Source: [Leptolyngbya] sp. PCC 7376
GTDB lineage: Bacteria; Cyanobacteriota; Cyanobacteriia; Cyanobacteriales; MRBY01
Direction of reading: 5' to 3'
Length of the DNA: 64,000 bases
Assembly (NCBI RefSeq): GCF_000316605.1
Contig: NC_019683.1
Location: forward strand, 414,036 to 478,035
Shown: in pieces, positions 1-8,929 of the stretch
Numbering within the stretch: the first letter of the stretch is position 1
Layout of the letters: each line of letters opens with the position of its first letter
The notes under the pieces: model-generated
What the model was told of the DNA's origin: nothing
The model's database searches: none
Seen by the model: the letters and a program-made list of their open reading frames with translations, nothing else
Made by a program: the position numbers and the translations under genes

Positions 1-174
1 TCGACGGTAATCTGTCTTCGGAGCGACTGAACCGATTTTCTCTCGTCGTTTCAGCCACAGGTCTAGCGTATTTCGGCTAATACCAAAGAAGCGACAGATA
101 TCACTTTTTCGTTCACCTTTATCGAAGGCGGCAACAGCTTTTAGGCGTAAATCAAGACTATGGGGAGCAGGCAT
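1..174 (-). CDS. IS630-family transposase, N-terminal part (runs off window)
   Basis: Reading the minus strand from the ATG at 174 gives an open frame to the window edge, about 58 residues. It begins MPAPHSLDLRLKAVAAF and continues through a helix-turn-helix with ISRNTLDLWLKRREK. This is the N-terminal DNA-binding domain of IS630/Tc1-mariner transposases. The catalytic DDE domain would lie outside the window. It differs from the two IS630-like copies further right (41 and 56 kb), so it is a separate element. The outer end of the element should lie a few tens of bases right of 174, inside the neighbouring plus-strand ORF. Family assignment is good; completeness cannot be judged. Confidence 0.75.
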   Translation of the reverse strand, partial: MPAPHSLDLRLKAVAAFDKGERKSDICRFFGISRNTLDLWLKRREKIGSVAPKTDYRR

Positions 175-538
175 GGCATCTATGTTTATTGCTTCTATCC
201 TATTCTGTCTTAACCCACTCCTTGCCTGCTATATCTTCCAAGACTTTTCAGATAAACAGGCGATCGCCTTCCTAGAGGAGAACAACATTAAACGTGAAGG
301 CTATCTTGGCAATCGCAAGTCTATCGCCATTCGAGAATACACGCGGCAAGTCGGTGACCCTATTTATCTCTGGGGCAAAATCATTCGCGGCGATCGCCAT
401 CAAAAAAGACTCAATCCATGGTTAATCAGCCACTCACCTCGCCGCGACCTCATGCTGATACTTATTTTCCTTGGGTTACTAGGCCTATTTTTCTTAACCT
501 TTGGTTGCACCATTATTTATCAAATATTGCGCTACTAA
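173..538 (+). CDS. small hypothetical membrane protein, possibly IS-truncated at its 5' end
   Basis: A 121-codon frame with a hydrophobic N-terminal segment (residues 3-22), a polar middle with many Arg/Lys, and a strong C-terminal transmembrane segment (about 94-117). I do not recognise the family. The first codons overlap the start of the divergent IS630 transposase, and an IS normally has a few tens of bases between transposase start and terminus. The N-terminus may therefore be partly IS sequence fused to a native membrane protein. A second in-frame ATG lies at 182. Without the other side of the element the native start cannot be placed. Confidence 0.4.
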   Translation: MASMFIASILFCLNPLLACYIFQDFSDKQAIAFLEENNIKREGYLGNRKSIAIREYTRQVGDPIYLWGKIIRGDRHQKRLNPWLISHSPRRDLMLILIFLGLLGLFFLTFGCTIIYQILRY

Positions 539-927
539 AAACAACAAAACAGCCTTATCTACAAGCAGCATAAGCTCTTATTTCTCCAACGAAATCTCAC
601 CTAGACACCAAAGCCACAATGACCTTAATATTAAATTAAGATCTTGAAAATCTTTATGAAATTCCTTCCGAATTAGTCTCAAATCTCATTTACATAACTC
701 AATAAAAATGAGAGTGTCACGGCAAAAATATTGTATTTAAATTTCAAAAAATGCTTCAGAGCGGTCATTTTACCGGCTTTTAGTAAAGAAATAAAAAGCT
801 CAGGCAAGAAATGTAAAGATGCTTTTTGAATTTTAGAAGCAATACATAAGATGTTGCGTAAATACAAACAAGTTTTGGTTCGCCAGAACTTAACTTTTTT
901 AAAATTCACCCGTAATCATAAAGAAAC
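539..927. other. AT-rich intergenic region upstream of psbA
   Basis: This 389-bp stretch is AT-rich and has no convincing gene. A 76-codon minus-strand frame at 679-909 has the low-complexity look of translated AT-rich DNA. The region must carry the psbA promoter and leader, but I could not pick a -35/-10 pair with correct spacing, so none is called. The leader just before the ATG at 928 has only a weak purine stretch (AAAGAAAC). Confidence 0.5.
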
Positions 928-2010
928 ATGACTACTACTCTAAAGCAGCGCGAAGGCGCTTCTTTGTGGGAAAAGTTCTGTAAGTGGATTACTAGCGTTG
1001 AAAACCGCATTTATGTTGGTTGGTTCGGCGTTTTAATGATTCCTTGTCTTTTATCCGCAACTATCTGCTTTATCATCGCTTTCATCGCAGCACCAGCTGT
1101 TGATATTGATGGTATCCGTGAGCCCGTAGCAGGTTCTCTCCTCTACGGTAACAACATCATTTCTGGTGCTGTTGTTCCTTCTTCTAACGCAATTGGTCTC
1201 CACTTCTACCCCATCTGGGAAGCAGCTTCCCTCGATGAGTGGTTGTACAACGGTGGCCCTTACCAGTTGGTAATCTTCCACTTCCTCATCGGCATCTATT
1301 GCTGGATGGGTCGTCAGTGGGAACTTTCCTACCGTCTTGGTATGCGTCCTTGGATCTGTGTTGCTTACAGTGCTCCTGTAATCGCAGCAACTTCCGTATT
1401 CTTGATTTACCCCATCGGTCAGGGTTCTTTCTCTGATGGTATGCCTTTGGGTATCTCTGGTACGTTCAACTTCATGATCGTTTTCCAAGCTGAGCACAAC
1501 ATCCTCATGCACCCCTTCCACATGCTCGGTGTGGCTGGTGTCTTTGGTGGTTCTTTGTTCTCCGCTATGCACGGTTCTCTCGTTACTTCTTCTCTCGTTC
1601 GTGAAACAACTGAGACTGAGTCCTTGAACTACGGTTACAAGTTTGGTCAAGAGGAAGAGACTTACAACATCGTTGCAGCTCACGGCTACTTCGGTCGTTT
1701 GATCTTCCAATACGCTTCCTTCAACAACAGCCGCTCCTTGCACTTCTTGCTTGGTACATGGCCTGTAGTCGGAATCTGGTTCACTGCTCTTGGTATTTCT
1801 ACCATGGCATTCAACCTCAATGGTTTCAACTTCAACCAGTCTGTTCTTGACAGTCAAGGTCGTGTAATCAACACTTGGGCTGACATTCTTAACCGTGCAA
1901 ACCTCGGTTTTGAAGTAATGCACGAGCGTAACGCTCACAACTTCCCTCTCGACTTGGCGTCTGGTACTGAGGCTCCTGTAGCTCTCCAAGCGCCTGCAAT
2001 CAACGGTTAA
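928..2010 (+). CDS. psbA: photosystem II reaction centre protein D1
   Basis: The 360-residue product is full-length D1, the thylakoid protein that with D2 binds P680, pheophytin, QB and the Mn4Ca cluster. Visible key residues: Tyr161 (YZ), Asp170, His190, His198 (P680 ligand), His215 and His272 (non-haem iron), Ser264 and Phe255 in the QB pocket, His332, Glu333, His337, Asp342 and Ala344 (Mn/Ca ligands). A 16-residue C-terminal extension follows Ala344, the normal CtpA processing site. Residue 130 is Gln, the state usually found in the low-light or standard D1 form rather than the high-light Glu130 form. Five transmembrane helices are expected. It is monocistronic, with its own terminator downstream. 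A long minus-strand frame inside it is a shadow. Confidence 0.99.
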   Translation: MTTTLKQREGASLWEKFCKWITSVENRIYVGWFGVLMIPCLLSATICFIIAFIAAPAVDIDGIREPVAGSLLYGNNIISGAVVPSSNAIGLHFYPIWEAASLDEWLYNGGPYQLVIFHFLIGIYCWMGRQWELSYRLGMRPWICVAYSAPVIAATSVFLIYPIGQGSFSDGMPLGISGTFNFMIVFQAEHNILMHPFHMLGVAGVFGGSLFSAMHGSLVTSSLVRETTETESLNYGYKFGQEEETYNIVAAHGYFGRLIFQYASFNNSRSLHFLLGTWPVVGIWFTALGISTMAFNLNGFNFNQSVLDSQGRVINTWADILNRANLGFEVMHERNAHNFPLDLASGTEAPVALQAPAING

Positions 2011-2060
2011 TCATTAGTTTGATTTAGCCAAAGTCGAAAGGCTTAGTTTAATAAAACAAC

Positions 2061-2089
2061 AAAACCTCTACCGAGTCGGTAGGGGTTTT
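2061..2089 (+). terminator. Rho-independent terminator of psbA
   Basis: A 12-bp inverted repeat, AAAACCTCTACC / GGTAGGGGTTTT, with one G-U pair and a 5-base loop (GAGTC), starts about 50 bp after the psbA stop. The descending arm ends in TTTT. It separates psbA from the fermentation genes. Confidence 0.85.
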
Positions 2090-2425
2090 GTGTTGTTGGG
2101 GAAATTTCAAAAGGGAGAAGGTCAAGAGAAATATCCTTTCTCGAAATCTATAACGTCCGAAATAAGCACTCATCTCAGTTAAGAAAAACAACTTTAAGCT
2201 TGCTTATTTAGCTTGGTAAAAATATCCACTTATGTGCGAATTTCCGCAGGATAATAGAGGTGTAGATAGAAGTCCACTCTAATGATTACAGCCACAGACT
2301 ATTAGGTGTTTCACCATAGCTTAGAGAAGGCATAATTGTGCGACATCGAACCAATATAGTTAGTGGAAGTACTTTATGGACTTCTAGCTACCTATCGCTT
2401 CAAAAAAACGCGGGAGGTTCGAGCT
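2090..2425. other. intergenic region upstream of pflB
   Basis: About 335 bp with no credible gene. Fermentation genes are usually regulated by oxygen or redox state, but I see no clear FNR-type palindrome or promoter pair to call. A GTG at 2363 is in frame with pflB but lacks a Shine-Dalgarno sequence. The stretch 2363-2425 is therefore treated as leader. Confidence 0.4.
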
Positions 2426-4705
2426 ATGATCGCTACTCCAAAAACCTTTGAGACCCAGACCAAAAAAGAAATACAAGATGCATGGTCGGGATTTGCCAGA
2501 GGGAACTGGTGTAAAGCCATCGATGTGAGGGATTTTATTCAACGCAACTATAAGCCCTACACTGCTGGCAAAGATTTTTTATCACCTCCCACTGACTGGA
2601 CTCGCCAGCTCTGGGATCAAGTTGCTGCCCTAATGAAAGAGGAGCGGGAAAAAGGCATTCTCGGCGCAGACACTAGCATTGTCACAGGAATCACCGCCCA
2701 TGCCCCCGGCTATATCGACAAAGACCTAGAACAAATTGTCGGGTTGCAAACTGACAAACCGCTCAAGCGCGCAATCATGCCGTTTGGTGGTATTCGGGTG
2801 GTGAATAAATCCCTTGAAGCTTATGGCTATACTCCTGACCCCCAAGTCACTGAGATTTTCTCGAAATACCGCAAGAGTCACAACGACGGCGTCTTCGATG
2901 GCTACACTTCCGATATGCGCAAAGCCCGCCACTCCGGCATCATTACAGGTTTGCCGGATGCCTATGGTCGCGGTCGCATTATTGGTGATTATCGACGGGT
3001 AGCCCTCTATGGCATTGATCGTCTTGTAGAAGATAAGCGATCGCAACTGTTGAGCCTCGAAGTGGATGCCATGACCGAAAAGGTAATCCAACTGAGAGAA
3101 GAAATCTCCGAGCAAATCCGCGCGCTCTATGAACTCAAAGAAATGGCCGCGAGCTATGGCTTTGATATTGGTCGTCCGGCAGTAACCGCGAAAGAAGCCA
3201 CCCAATGGGTTTATTTCGGTTATCTCGGCGCGGTGAAAGAACAAAACGGCGCAGCGATGTCCCTCGGACGGGTTTCTACTTTCCTTGATATCTACTTCGA
3301 GCGCGATTTAGCTGAAGGCATTACTACAGAAGCTGAATTGCAAGAGTTAGTAGACCATTTCGTTATCAAGTTACGGATGGTACGTTTCCTTCGGACACCA
3401 GCTTACAATCAGCTTTTCTCTGGCGATCCCACTTGGGTAACCGAATCCATCGGTGGTATGGGTGAAGATGGGCGGACATTGGTCACTCGCAACAGTTTTC
3501 GTTTCCTCCAAACCCTCTACAATCTCGGCGCTGCCCCAGAACCTAATTTGACAGTGCTCTGGTCTAAACGGATGCCGCTACCTTTCCGAGAATTTTGTGC
3601 CCAGGTTTCGATTGATACTAGCTCGATCCAGTACGAAAACGATGACTTGATGCGTCCCTATTATGGCGACGACTACGGCATTGCCTGCTGCGTATCGGGT
3701 ATGCGCATCGGCAAACAAATGCAGTTTTTCGGCGCACGGGTAAATCTCGCGAAGGCTTTGCTCTATGCGATCAATGGCGGCAAGGATGAGAAATCGGGTG
3801 ACCAAGTGGCTCCGGCATTTGCGCCAGTTACTGGTGATGTTTTGGAATACGACGATGTGATGGCGAAGTTCGAGCTGATGATGGGTTGGCTCGCTAAAAC
3901 CTATGTCAATGCTCTCAATATCATCCACTACATGCACGACAAATATTGCTATGAGCGGATTGAGATGGCGCTCCATGACCGGGATGTATTCCGCACCATG
4001 GCCTGCGGTATGGCTGGTTTGTCGGTGGTGGCGGATTCCCTCGCGGCGATTAAATATTCTCGTGTGAGAGTGATTCGTGATGCTAATGGTTTAGCGGTAG
4101 ATTATGCCATTGACGGTGATTATCCAGCCTTTGGTAATAACGATGACCGGGTGGATGTGATCGCCTGTGAGATTCTCAGCAAGTTTATGGGTGAAGTGCG
4201 CAAACATCCCACCTACCGCGATGCTCTGCCAACCCAATCTATTTTGACCATTACGTCGAATGTGGTTTATGGCAAGAAGACTGGCAGTACCCCCGATGGC
4301 CGTAAGGCTGGTGAACCCTTTGCCCCCGGCGCAAACCCCATGCATGGGCGAGATTATAAAGGTGCTGTTGCTGCCCTCGAATCCGTGGCGAAACTTCCCT
4401 ACGATGATGCCCAAGATGGTATTTCCTATACTTTCTCGATTGTGCCCGATGCCCTCGGTCGTGAAAAAGGCGATCGCCGCACCAATCTCGTGAATTTATT
4501 AGATGGTTATTTTGCTAGCACTGGCCATCACATAAACGTCAATGTGTTGAACCGCGAGACCTTGCTTGATGCGATGGATCATCCTGAGAAGTATCCACAA
4601 CTCACTATTCGTGTATCGGGTTATGCAGTGAACTTCATTAAGCTCACCCGCGAACAACAGTTAGACGTAGTAAATCGCACCTTCCATAAAGGTCTCTGGA
4701 TCTAA
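2426..4705 (+). CDS. pflB: pyruvate formate-lyase (formate C-acetyltransferase)
   Basis: Glycyl-radical enzyme that converts pyruvate and CoA to acetyl-CoA and formate in anoxic fermentation. The ATG at 2426 is preferred because GGGAGG sits 9 bases upstream. It gives 759 residues, the normal PflB length. The catalytic Cys pair is ACCVSG at Cys421-Cys422. The glycyl-radical motif RVSGYAVNF near the C-terminus places the radical at Gly732. It is followed in the same direction by its activating enzyme and by adhE, a complete pyruvate-to-formate-plus-ethanol route. PflB is destroyed by oxygen when active, so in a cyanobacterium it should work in the dark under anoxia. I see no defect in the protein. 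Confidence 0.97.
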   Translation: MIATPKTFETQTKKEIQDAWSGFARGNWCKAIDVRDFIQRNYKPYTAGKDFLSPPTDWTRQLWDQVAALMKEEREKGILGADTSIVTGITAHAPGYIDKDLEQIVGLQTDKPLKRAIMPFGGIRVVNKSLEAYGYTPDPQVTEIFSKYRKSHNDGVFDGYTSDMRKARHSGIITGLPDAYGRGRIIGDYRRVALYGIDRLVEDKRSQLLSLEVDAMTEKVIQLREEISEQIRALYELKEMAASYGFDIGRPAVTAKEATQWVYFGYLGAVKEQNGAAMSLGRVSTFLDIYFERDLAEGITTEAELQELVDHFVIKLRMVRFLRTPAYNQLFSGDPTWVTESIGGMGEDGRTLVTRNSFRFLQTLYNLGAAPEPNLTVLWSKRMPLPFREFCAQVSIDTSSIQYENDDLMRPYYGDDYGIACCVSGMRIGKQMQFFGARVNLAKALLYAINGGKDEKSGDQVAPAFAPVTGDVLEYDDVMAKFELMMGWLAKTYVNALNIIHYMHDKYCYERIEMALHDRDVFRTMACGMAGLSVVADSLAAIKYSRVRVIRDANGLAVDYAIDGDYPAFGNNDDRVDVIACEILSKFMGEVRKHPTYRDALPTQSILTITSNVVYGKKTGSTPDGRKAGEPFAPGANPMHGRDYKGAVAALESVAKLPYDDAQDGISYTFSIVPDALGREKGDRRTNLVNLLDGYFASTGHHINVNVLNRETLLDAMDHPEKYPQLTIRVSGYAVNFIKLTREQQLDVVNRTFHKGLWI

Positions 4706-4810
4706 ACTCCCCCTTAGTAAAGGGGGGCTGGGGGGGGATCCTCCTAAGCTGCATAACCTACTGAAGATCCCTCCGCCTTCGGCACCTCCCTTATTAAGGG
4801 AGGCAAATGA
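4706..4810. repeat. dispersed intergenic repeat with two hairpins (copy 1)
   Basis: Between pflB and pflA. A first stem (CTCCCCCTTAGTAAAGGGGG) and a second stem (CCTCCCTTATTAAGGGAGG) are joined by a linker containing CCTCCGCCTTCGGCACC. The same two-block layout recurs at 33487-33591, and half-copies occur at 58721-58765, 60384-60416 and 62494-62535. The second stem ends just before the pflA leader, so it may affect expression between the two genes. Confidence 0.75.
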
Positions 4811-4860
4811 GAAACCAGAGAAATCTCATTTCAGCAAGTAACTTTTTTCACGTCATCACC

Positions 4861-5607
4861 ATGACTCAAACCGGACGCATTCACTCTGTCGAAACCTGCG
4901 GAACCCTCGATGGTCCTGGACTCAGGTTTGTCATCTTTACCCAAGGCTGCCCCCTCCGTTGCCTCTACTGCCACAACCCCGATTGCCGGGAAATCACAGG
5001 CGGAAAAGAAGTCACCGTCGATGAGCTGATGGCCGAAATTCTGAAGTACAAAAACTACATCAAAAACGGTGGCGTCACTATCAGCGGTGGCGAACCCACA
5101 TTACAACCAGAATTCGTTCGAGAAATCTTTCGGCGATGCCATGAGGAAGGAATTCATACTGCCCTTGATACATCTGGTTTTGTACCTCTCACAATCGCAC
5201 AATCGATCCTTGAATTTACTGATTTAGTGTTGCTCGACATCAAATCTTTTATCCCAGAAACCTACAGAAAAGTTACGACAAAAGATCTTGAACCCACCCT
5301 GAAAATAGCACGCTATCTCAATGAAATTAACAAGCCAACTTGGGTGCGATTTGTATTAGTGCCTGACCTCACTGATGCTGATGAAAATATTCGGGGTTTA
5401 GCGGATTTTGTGGCGACTCTCGACAATGTGGAACGGGTTGAAGTGCTGCCATTCCATCAAATGGGTGCGTACAAATGGGAGGAGCTGGGCTACGACTATC
5501 AACTTAAAGATACGCCTCCCGCTAGCCCACAACAGGTTTCCCACACCATCGATATTTTCAAAACCAAAGGTTTACCTGTTTACTCCGGTGCGGCGATCGC
5601 CTCCTAA
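4861..5607 (+). CDS. pflA: pyruvate formate-lyase activating enzyme (radical SAM)
   Basis: Generates the glycyl radical on PflB from S-adenosylmethionine. The start at 4861 (MTQTGRIHSVETCG) gives 248 residues, matching the family. An upstream in-frame ATG at 4807 lies in the intergenic repeat and is unlikely. The [4Fe-4S] motif is CPLRCLYC, with cysteines at 30, 34 and 37. The glycine-rich SAM-binding segment VTISGGEPTLQ follows. It lies 155 bp after pflB with a repeat between them, and 45 bp before adhE, so it is probably co-transcribed with at least adhE. Confidence 0.96.
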   Translation: MTQTGRIHSVETCGTLDGPGLRFVIFTQGCPLRCLYCHNPDCREITGGKEVTVDELMAEILKYKNYIKNGGVTISGGEPTLQPEFVREIFRRCHEEGIHTALDTSGFVPLTIAQSILEFTDLVLLDIKSFIPETYRKVTTKDLEPTLKIARYLNEINKPTWVRFVLVPDLTDADENIRGLADFVATLDNVERVEVLPFHQMGAYKWEELGYDYQLKDTPPASPQQVSHTIDIFKTKGLPVYSGAAIAS

Positions 5608-5652
5608 ATCCTCCACTTTTTCTACCATTTCACTTCACCTGCTTCTCTGGCT

Positions 5653-8289
5653 ATGACAACGGTTCTTCCCCTCGATAACTTCACTGTCCAAACCCTCGAC
5701 GATTTGGAAAAGCTAGTGCTGAAAGTTAAAGAAGCTCAGCAGAAATATGCAACTTTTCCTCAGACGAAAGTTGACCATATTTTCAAACAGGCAGCCCTAA
5801 AAGCGAATCAAGCCAGAATCCCTCTCGCCAAACTGGCAGTAGAAGAAACAGGCATGGGAGTGATCGAAGATAAAGTGATTAAAAATCATTTTGCTTCGGA
5901 ATATATTTACAACAAATACAAAGGCACTAAAACCTGTGGTGTGGTCGAATCTGACGAGACCTATGGCTACGAAAAAATAGCGGAACCTTTAGGAATTATT
6001 GCGGGCATTATTCCGACAACAAATCCCACATCGACAGCGATTTTCAAAGTATTACTAGCGCTAAAAACTCGCAACGCAATCATTTTTTCTCCCCACCCAC
6101 GCGCTAAAAAATGCACGATCGCCACATTAAAAATCATTGCCGAGGCAGCAGTCGAAGCCGGCGCACCAGAGGGATTAATCGGTTGGATTGATGAGCCGAG
6201 CATCGAGTTATCGCAAGCCTTAATGCAGCACGATGATATTGCGTTAATTTTGGCGACGGGTGGCCCTGGCATGGTTCGCTCTTCCTATTCTTCGGGCAAT
6301 CCAGCGATTGGTGTGGGTGCAGGCAATACCCCAGCGGTGATTGATGCATCGGCAGATATTCAACAGGCAGTGAGTTCTATTCTCGTCAGTAAGACCTTCG
6401 ATAACGGCATGATTTGTGCCAGTGAGCAGTCGGTGATTGTCGAGAAATCTATCTACAAAGCCGTCAAAGAAGAGTTTATGAAACGTGGTGCATACATCAT
6501 TAATAATCTGCAACGGCAAAAGCTCGGCGATATTATCCTCAAAAACGATCGCCTGAATGCAGATATTGTTGGACAGCCCGTTAAAAAATTAGCTGAGTTG
6601 GCAGAGATTGAAATCCCAGAAAATCCTAGGGTTTTAATTGCAGAGGTAACTGATATCTCAGCGTCAGAACCCTTTGCCTATGAGAAGTTATCGCCCATCC
6701 TCGCCATGTATTGTGCCGAAGATTATGCTGATGCGGTCAATAAGGCGATCGCCCTTGTTGAGTTTGCGGGGCGGGGTCACACTTCGGTGCTCTATACCAA
6801 CGATGCCAACAGCGAACACATTAAAGCCTTTGAAGAGAAGCTGGAAACAGGACGTTTGTTGATTAATACCCCAGCATCTCAGGGGGCGATCGGCGATCTA
6901 TATAACTTCCATCTAGAGCCATCGTTAACTCTCGGATGCGGCAGTTGGGGCGGGAACTCCATCTCGGAAAACGTTACGCCAGAGCACTTGCTGAATATCA
7001 AGACGGTATCGAAGCGGCGAGAAAATATGTTGTGGTTCCGCGTGCCGCCGAAAGTCTATTTCAAATATGGCTGTTTGCCTGTGGCGTTGAGGGAATTGGC
7101 AGGAAAAAAACGGGCAGTCATTGTCACTGATAAGCCGCTTTTCGATCTCGGCATGACCAAGCCTGTCACCAAAGTTTTAGATGAAATCGGCGTTGAACAC
7201 CACACCTTTTTCGATGTGGAGCCAGATCCTTGTTTGGCGACAATTAATAGGGGTTTGGAGATTTTTAATTCCTTCAAACCCGACGTGGTGATTGCCCTTG
7301 GGGGTGGCTCGCCGATGGATGCAGCAAAGGTAATGTGGCTGCTGTACGAACATCCAGAAGTGGAATTTGAAGGCTTTGCGATGCGATTTATGGATATTCG
7401 CAAGCGAGTCTATGAACTGCCACCCCTTGGTGAAAAAGCAATTATGGTGGCGATTCCGACGACCTCGGGTACTGGCTCAGAAGTAACTCCTTTTGCTGTA
7501 GTGACCGACGAGAAAACCGGAATCAAATATCCTCTCGCCGATTATGCGCTAACTCCCAATATGGCGATCGCCGACCCAGAGTTAACGCTAAATATGCCGA
7601 AGAGTTTAACGGCCTTTGGTGGGATCGATGCGTTGACCCATGCCCTTGAAGCCTATGTATCGGTGATGGCGACAGAGTTTACCGATGGGCTGGCATTACA
7701 GTCAATTTCATTGTTGTTTGAATATTTGCCGCGAGCCTATCAACTGGGAGCTGCCGACCAAGAAGCCCGCGAAAAAGTCCACTATGCCGCAACAATTGCG
7801 GGGATGGCCTTTGCGAATGCATTCCTCGGAGTTTGTCACTCGATGGCGCATAAGCTGGGTTCCACTTTCCATGTGCCCCACGGCCTCGCCAATGCCCTAA
7901 TGATCTCCCATGTCATCCGCTACAACGCCACCGATGCCCCTTTCAAACAGGCGATTTTCCCACAATATGAATATCCCCATGCCAAAGCTCGGTACGCGAC
8001 GATCGCCGATCATTTGCGACTTGGTGGTGGCACTCCCGATGAAAAAGTAGAACGCTTAGTAAGTGCTATCGAAGACCTCGAAAAGCAGCTCGATATCCCA
8101 CTAACTATTAAGGATGTATTGGGCGATCAAGATAAAGCCTTTTATGAGCAAGTGGAAGCTATGGCAGAGCGTGCCTTTGATGACCAATGTACTGGCGCAA
8201 ATCCTCGCTATCCTTTAATTAATGATCTGAAAGAGCTTTATATTTCGGCGTACCAAGATGGATATTCTCAACTATCTCCAAGTAAATGA
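5653..8289 (+). CDS. adhE: bifunctional acetaldehyde-CoA / alcohol dehydrogenase
   Basis: An 878-residue fusion that reduces acetyl-CoA to acetaldehyde and then ethanol, reoxidising two NADH. The N-terminal ALDH half (about 1-440) has the catalytic Cys255 in DNGMICASEQS. The C-terminal iron-dependent ADH half (about 455-870) has the nucleotide-binding GGGSPMDAAK, then PTTSGTGSEVTPF, and metal-binding histidines in HALEAYVS and CHSMAHKLGSTFHVPHG. Length and domain order match the E. coli enzyme. Together with pflBA it completes mixed-acid type ethanol and formate fermentation. Its 3' end overlaps the next gene by 32 bp. Confidence 0.97.
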   Translation: MTTVLPLDNFTVQTLDDLEKLVLKVKEAQQKYATFPQTKVDHIFKQAALKANQARIPLAKLAVEETGMGVIEDKVIKNHFASEYIYNKYKGTKTCGVVESDETYGYEKIAEPLGIIAGIIPTTNPTSTAIFKVLLALKTRNAIIFSPHPRAKKCTIATLKIIAEAAVEAGAPEGLIGWIDEPSIELSQALMQHDDIALILATGGPGMVRSSYSSGNPAIGVGAGNTPAVIDASADIQQAVSSILVSKTFDNGMICASEQSVIVEKSIYKAVKEEFMKRGAYIINNLQRQKLGDIILKNDRLNADIVGQPVKKLAELAEIEIPENPRVLIAEVTDISASEPFAYEKLSPILAMYCAEDYADAVNKAIALVEFAGRGHTSVLYTNDANSEHIKAFEEKLETGRLLINTPASQGAIGDLYNFHLEPSLTLGCGSWGGNSISENVTPEHLLNIKTVSKRRENMLWFRVPPKVYFKYGCLPVALRELAGKKRAVIVTDKPLFDLGMTKPVTKVLDEIGVEHHTFFDVEPDPCLATINRGLEIFNSFKPDVVIALGGGSPMDAAKVMWLLYEHPEVEFEGFAMRFMDIRKRVYELPPLGEKAIMVAIPTTSGTGSEVTPFAVVTDEKTGIKYPLADYALTPNMAIADPELTLNMPKSLTAFGGIDALTHALEAYVSVMATEFTDGLALQSISLLFEYLPRAYQLGAADQEAREKVHYAATIAGMAFANAFLGVCHSMAHKLGSTFHVPHGLANALMISHVIRYNATDAPFKQAIFPQYEYPHAKARYATIADHLRLGGGTPDEKVERLVSAIEDLEKQLDIPLTIKDVLGDQDKAFYEQVEAMAERAFDDQCTGANPRYPLINDLKELYISAYQDGYSQLSPSK

Positions 8290-8701
8290 TGGGCTTGCGA
8301 CTTCTGGCCAGCCCCGTGCTGAGCAGTTCGCCGAAATTGCCAATCTTGAATATAGAACAGTGATTAATTTGGCATTACCTACTTCTGACGATGCGATCGC
8401 CCATGAAGGAGAATTAGTCACAGCTCAAGATATGAACTATATACACATTCCTGTGATTTGGGAGAAGCCAGAACTGTCGCAATATCAATTGTTTTGTGTA
8501 GTGATGGAGGCGCATAAACCTTTCAAAGTATGGGTTCACTGCGCCAAAAATATGCGAGTGTCTTGTTTCGTTGCTTTGTACGGAATGAAATATCTTGGGT
8601 TTTCTGACAAAGAGGCAGCATCGCTTATTTCTAAAATCTGGCAACCGAATGAAGTTTGGTCTCAGTTTATGTCGTTAGCGCAAAGCAAAAATTCACACTA
8701 A
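8258..8701 (+). CDS. tyrosine-phosphatase-like (DUF442-type) protein
   Basis: A 147-residue protein resembling the small phosphatase-like family. The N-terminal part reads DGLATSGQPRAEQFAEIA and the presumed active-site loop is VHCAKNMRVSC. The loop has Cys95 and Arg100, so the spacing is C-x4-R, one residue short of the canonical Cx5R. The start codon lies inside adhE (32-bp overlap), suggesting translational coupling with the fermentation genes. A decayed second copy of its C-terminus lies at 11451-11567. The substrate is unknown. A terminator follows. Confidence 0.65.
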   Translation: MDILNYLQVNDGLATSGQPRAEQFAEIANLEYRTVINLALPTSDDAIAHEGELVTAQDMNYIHIPVIWEKPELSQYQLFCVVMEAHKPFKVWVHCAKNMRVSCFVALYGMKYLGFSDKEAASLISKIWQPNEVWSQFMSLAQSKNSH

Positions 8702-8708
8702 AACAAGT

Positions 8709-8740
8709 GATGAAGGCGATCACCTCATCTGCTTTTTTCT
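8709..8740 (+). terminator. Rho-independent terminator after the adhE operon
   Basis: The inverted repeat GATGAAGG / CCTCATC, with one bulged A and a short CGATCA loop, is followed by a run of T. It sits 8 bp after the phosphatase-like gene and closes the adhE transcription unit. Confidence 0.7.
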
Positions 8741-8929
8741 CACCCTACAGAATCATCAAAAAATCACTTTTTTTCATCAAAAACGTATCGCAACAGAAAA
8801 TTTAGATTTTCTTGAGTGAGATGGCTTTGAGGCTGTTTTTTTACTAAAGCTCTTCGTTTTATTGAGTTAGAAAACTAAAGCTATTAAGTTCATCGTCAAA
8901 GTTTATTGGCCTCATCTCAGTTATAAATT

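Noticed and set aside
679..909. 76-codon minus-strand frame upstream of psbA
   Set aside because: AT-rich, Lys/Phe/Leu-biased translation, no ribosome site and no family; treated as noncoding leader DNA.
1051..1989. 312-codon minus-strand frame inside psbA
   Set aside because: It lies wholly antisense to a highly conserved D1 gene, has no known motifs, and results from the strong codon bias of psbA.
2090..2425. FNR-type site or riboswitch upstream of pflB
   Set aside because: No convincing palindrome or structured leader could be identified by eye.
4807..4860. Earlier ATG for pflA
   Set aside because: It falls in the intergenic repeat and would add 18 residues not expected in the family; the ATG at 4861 gives the normal length.
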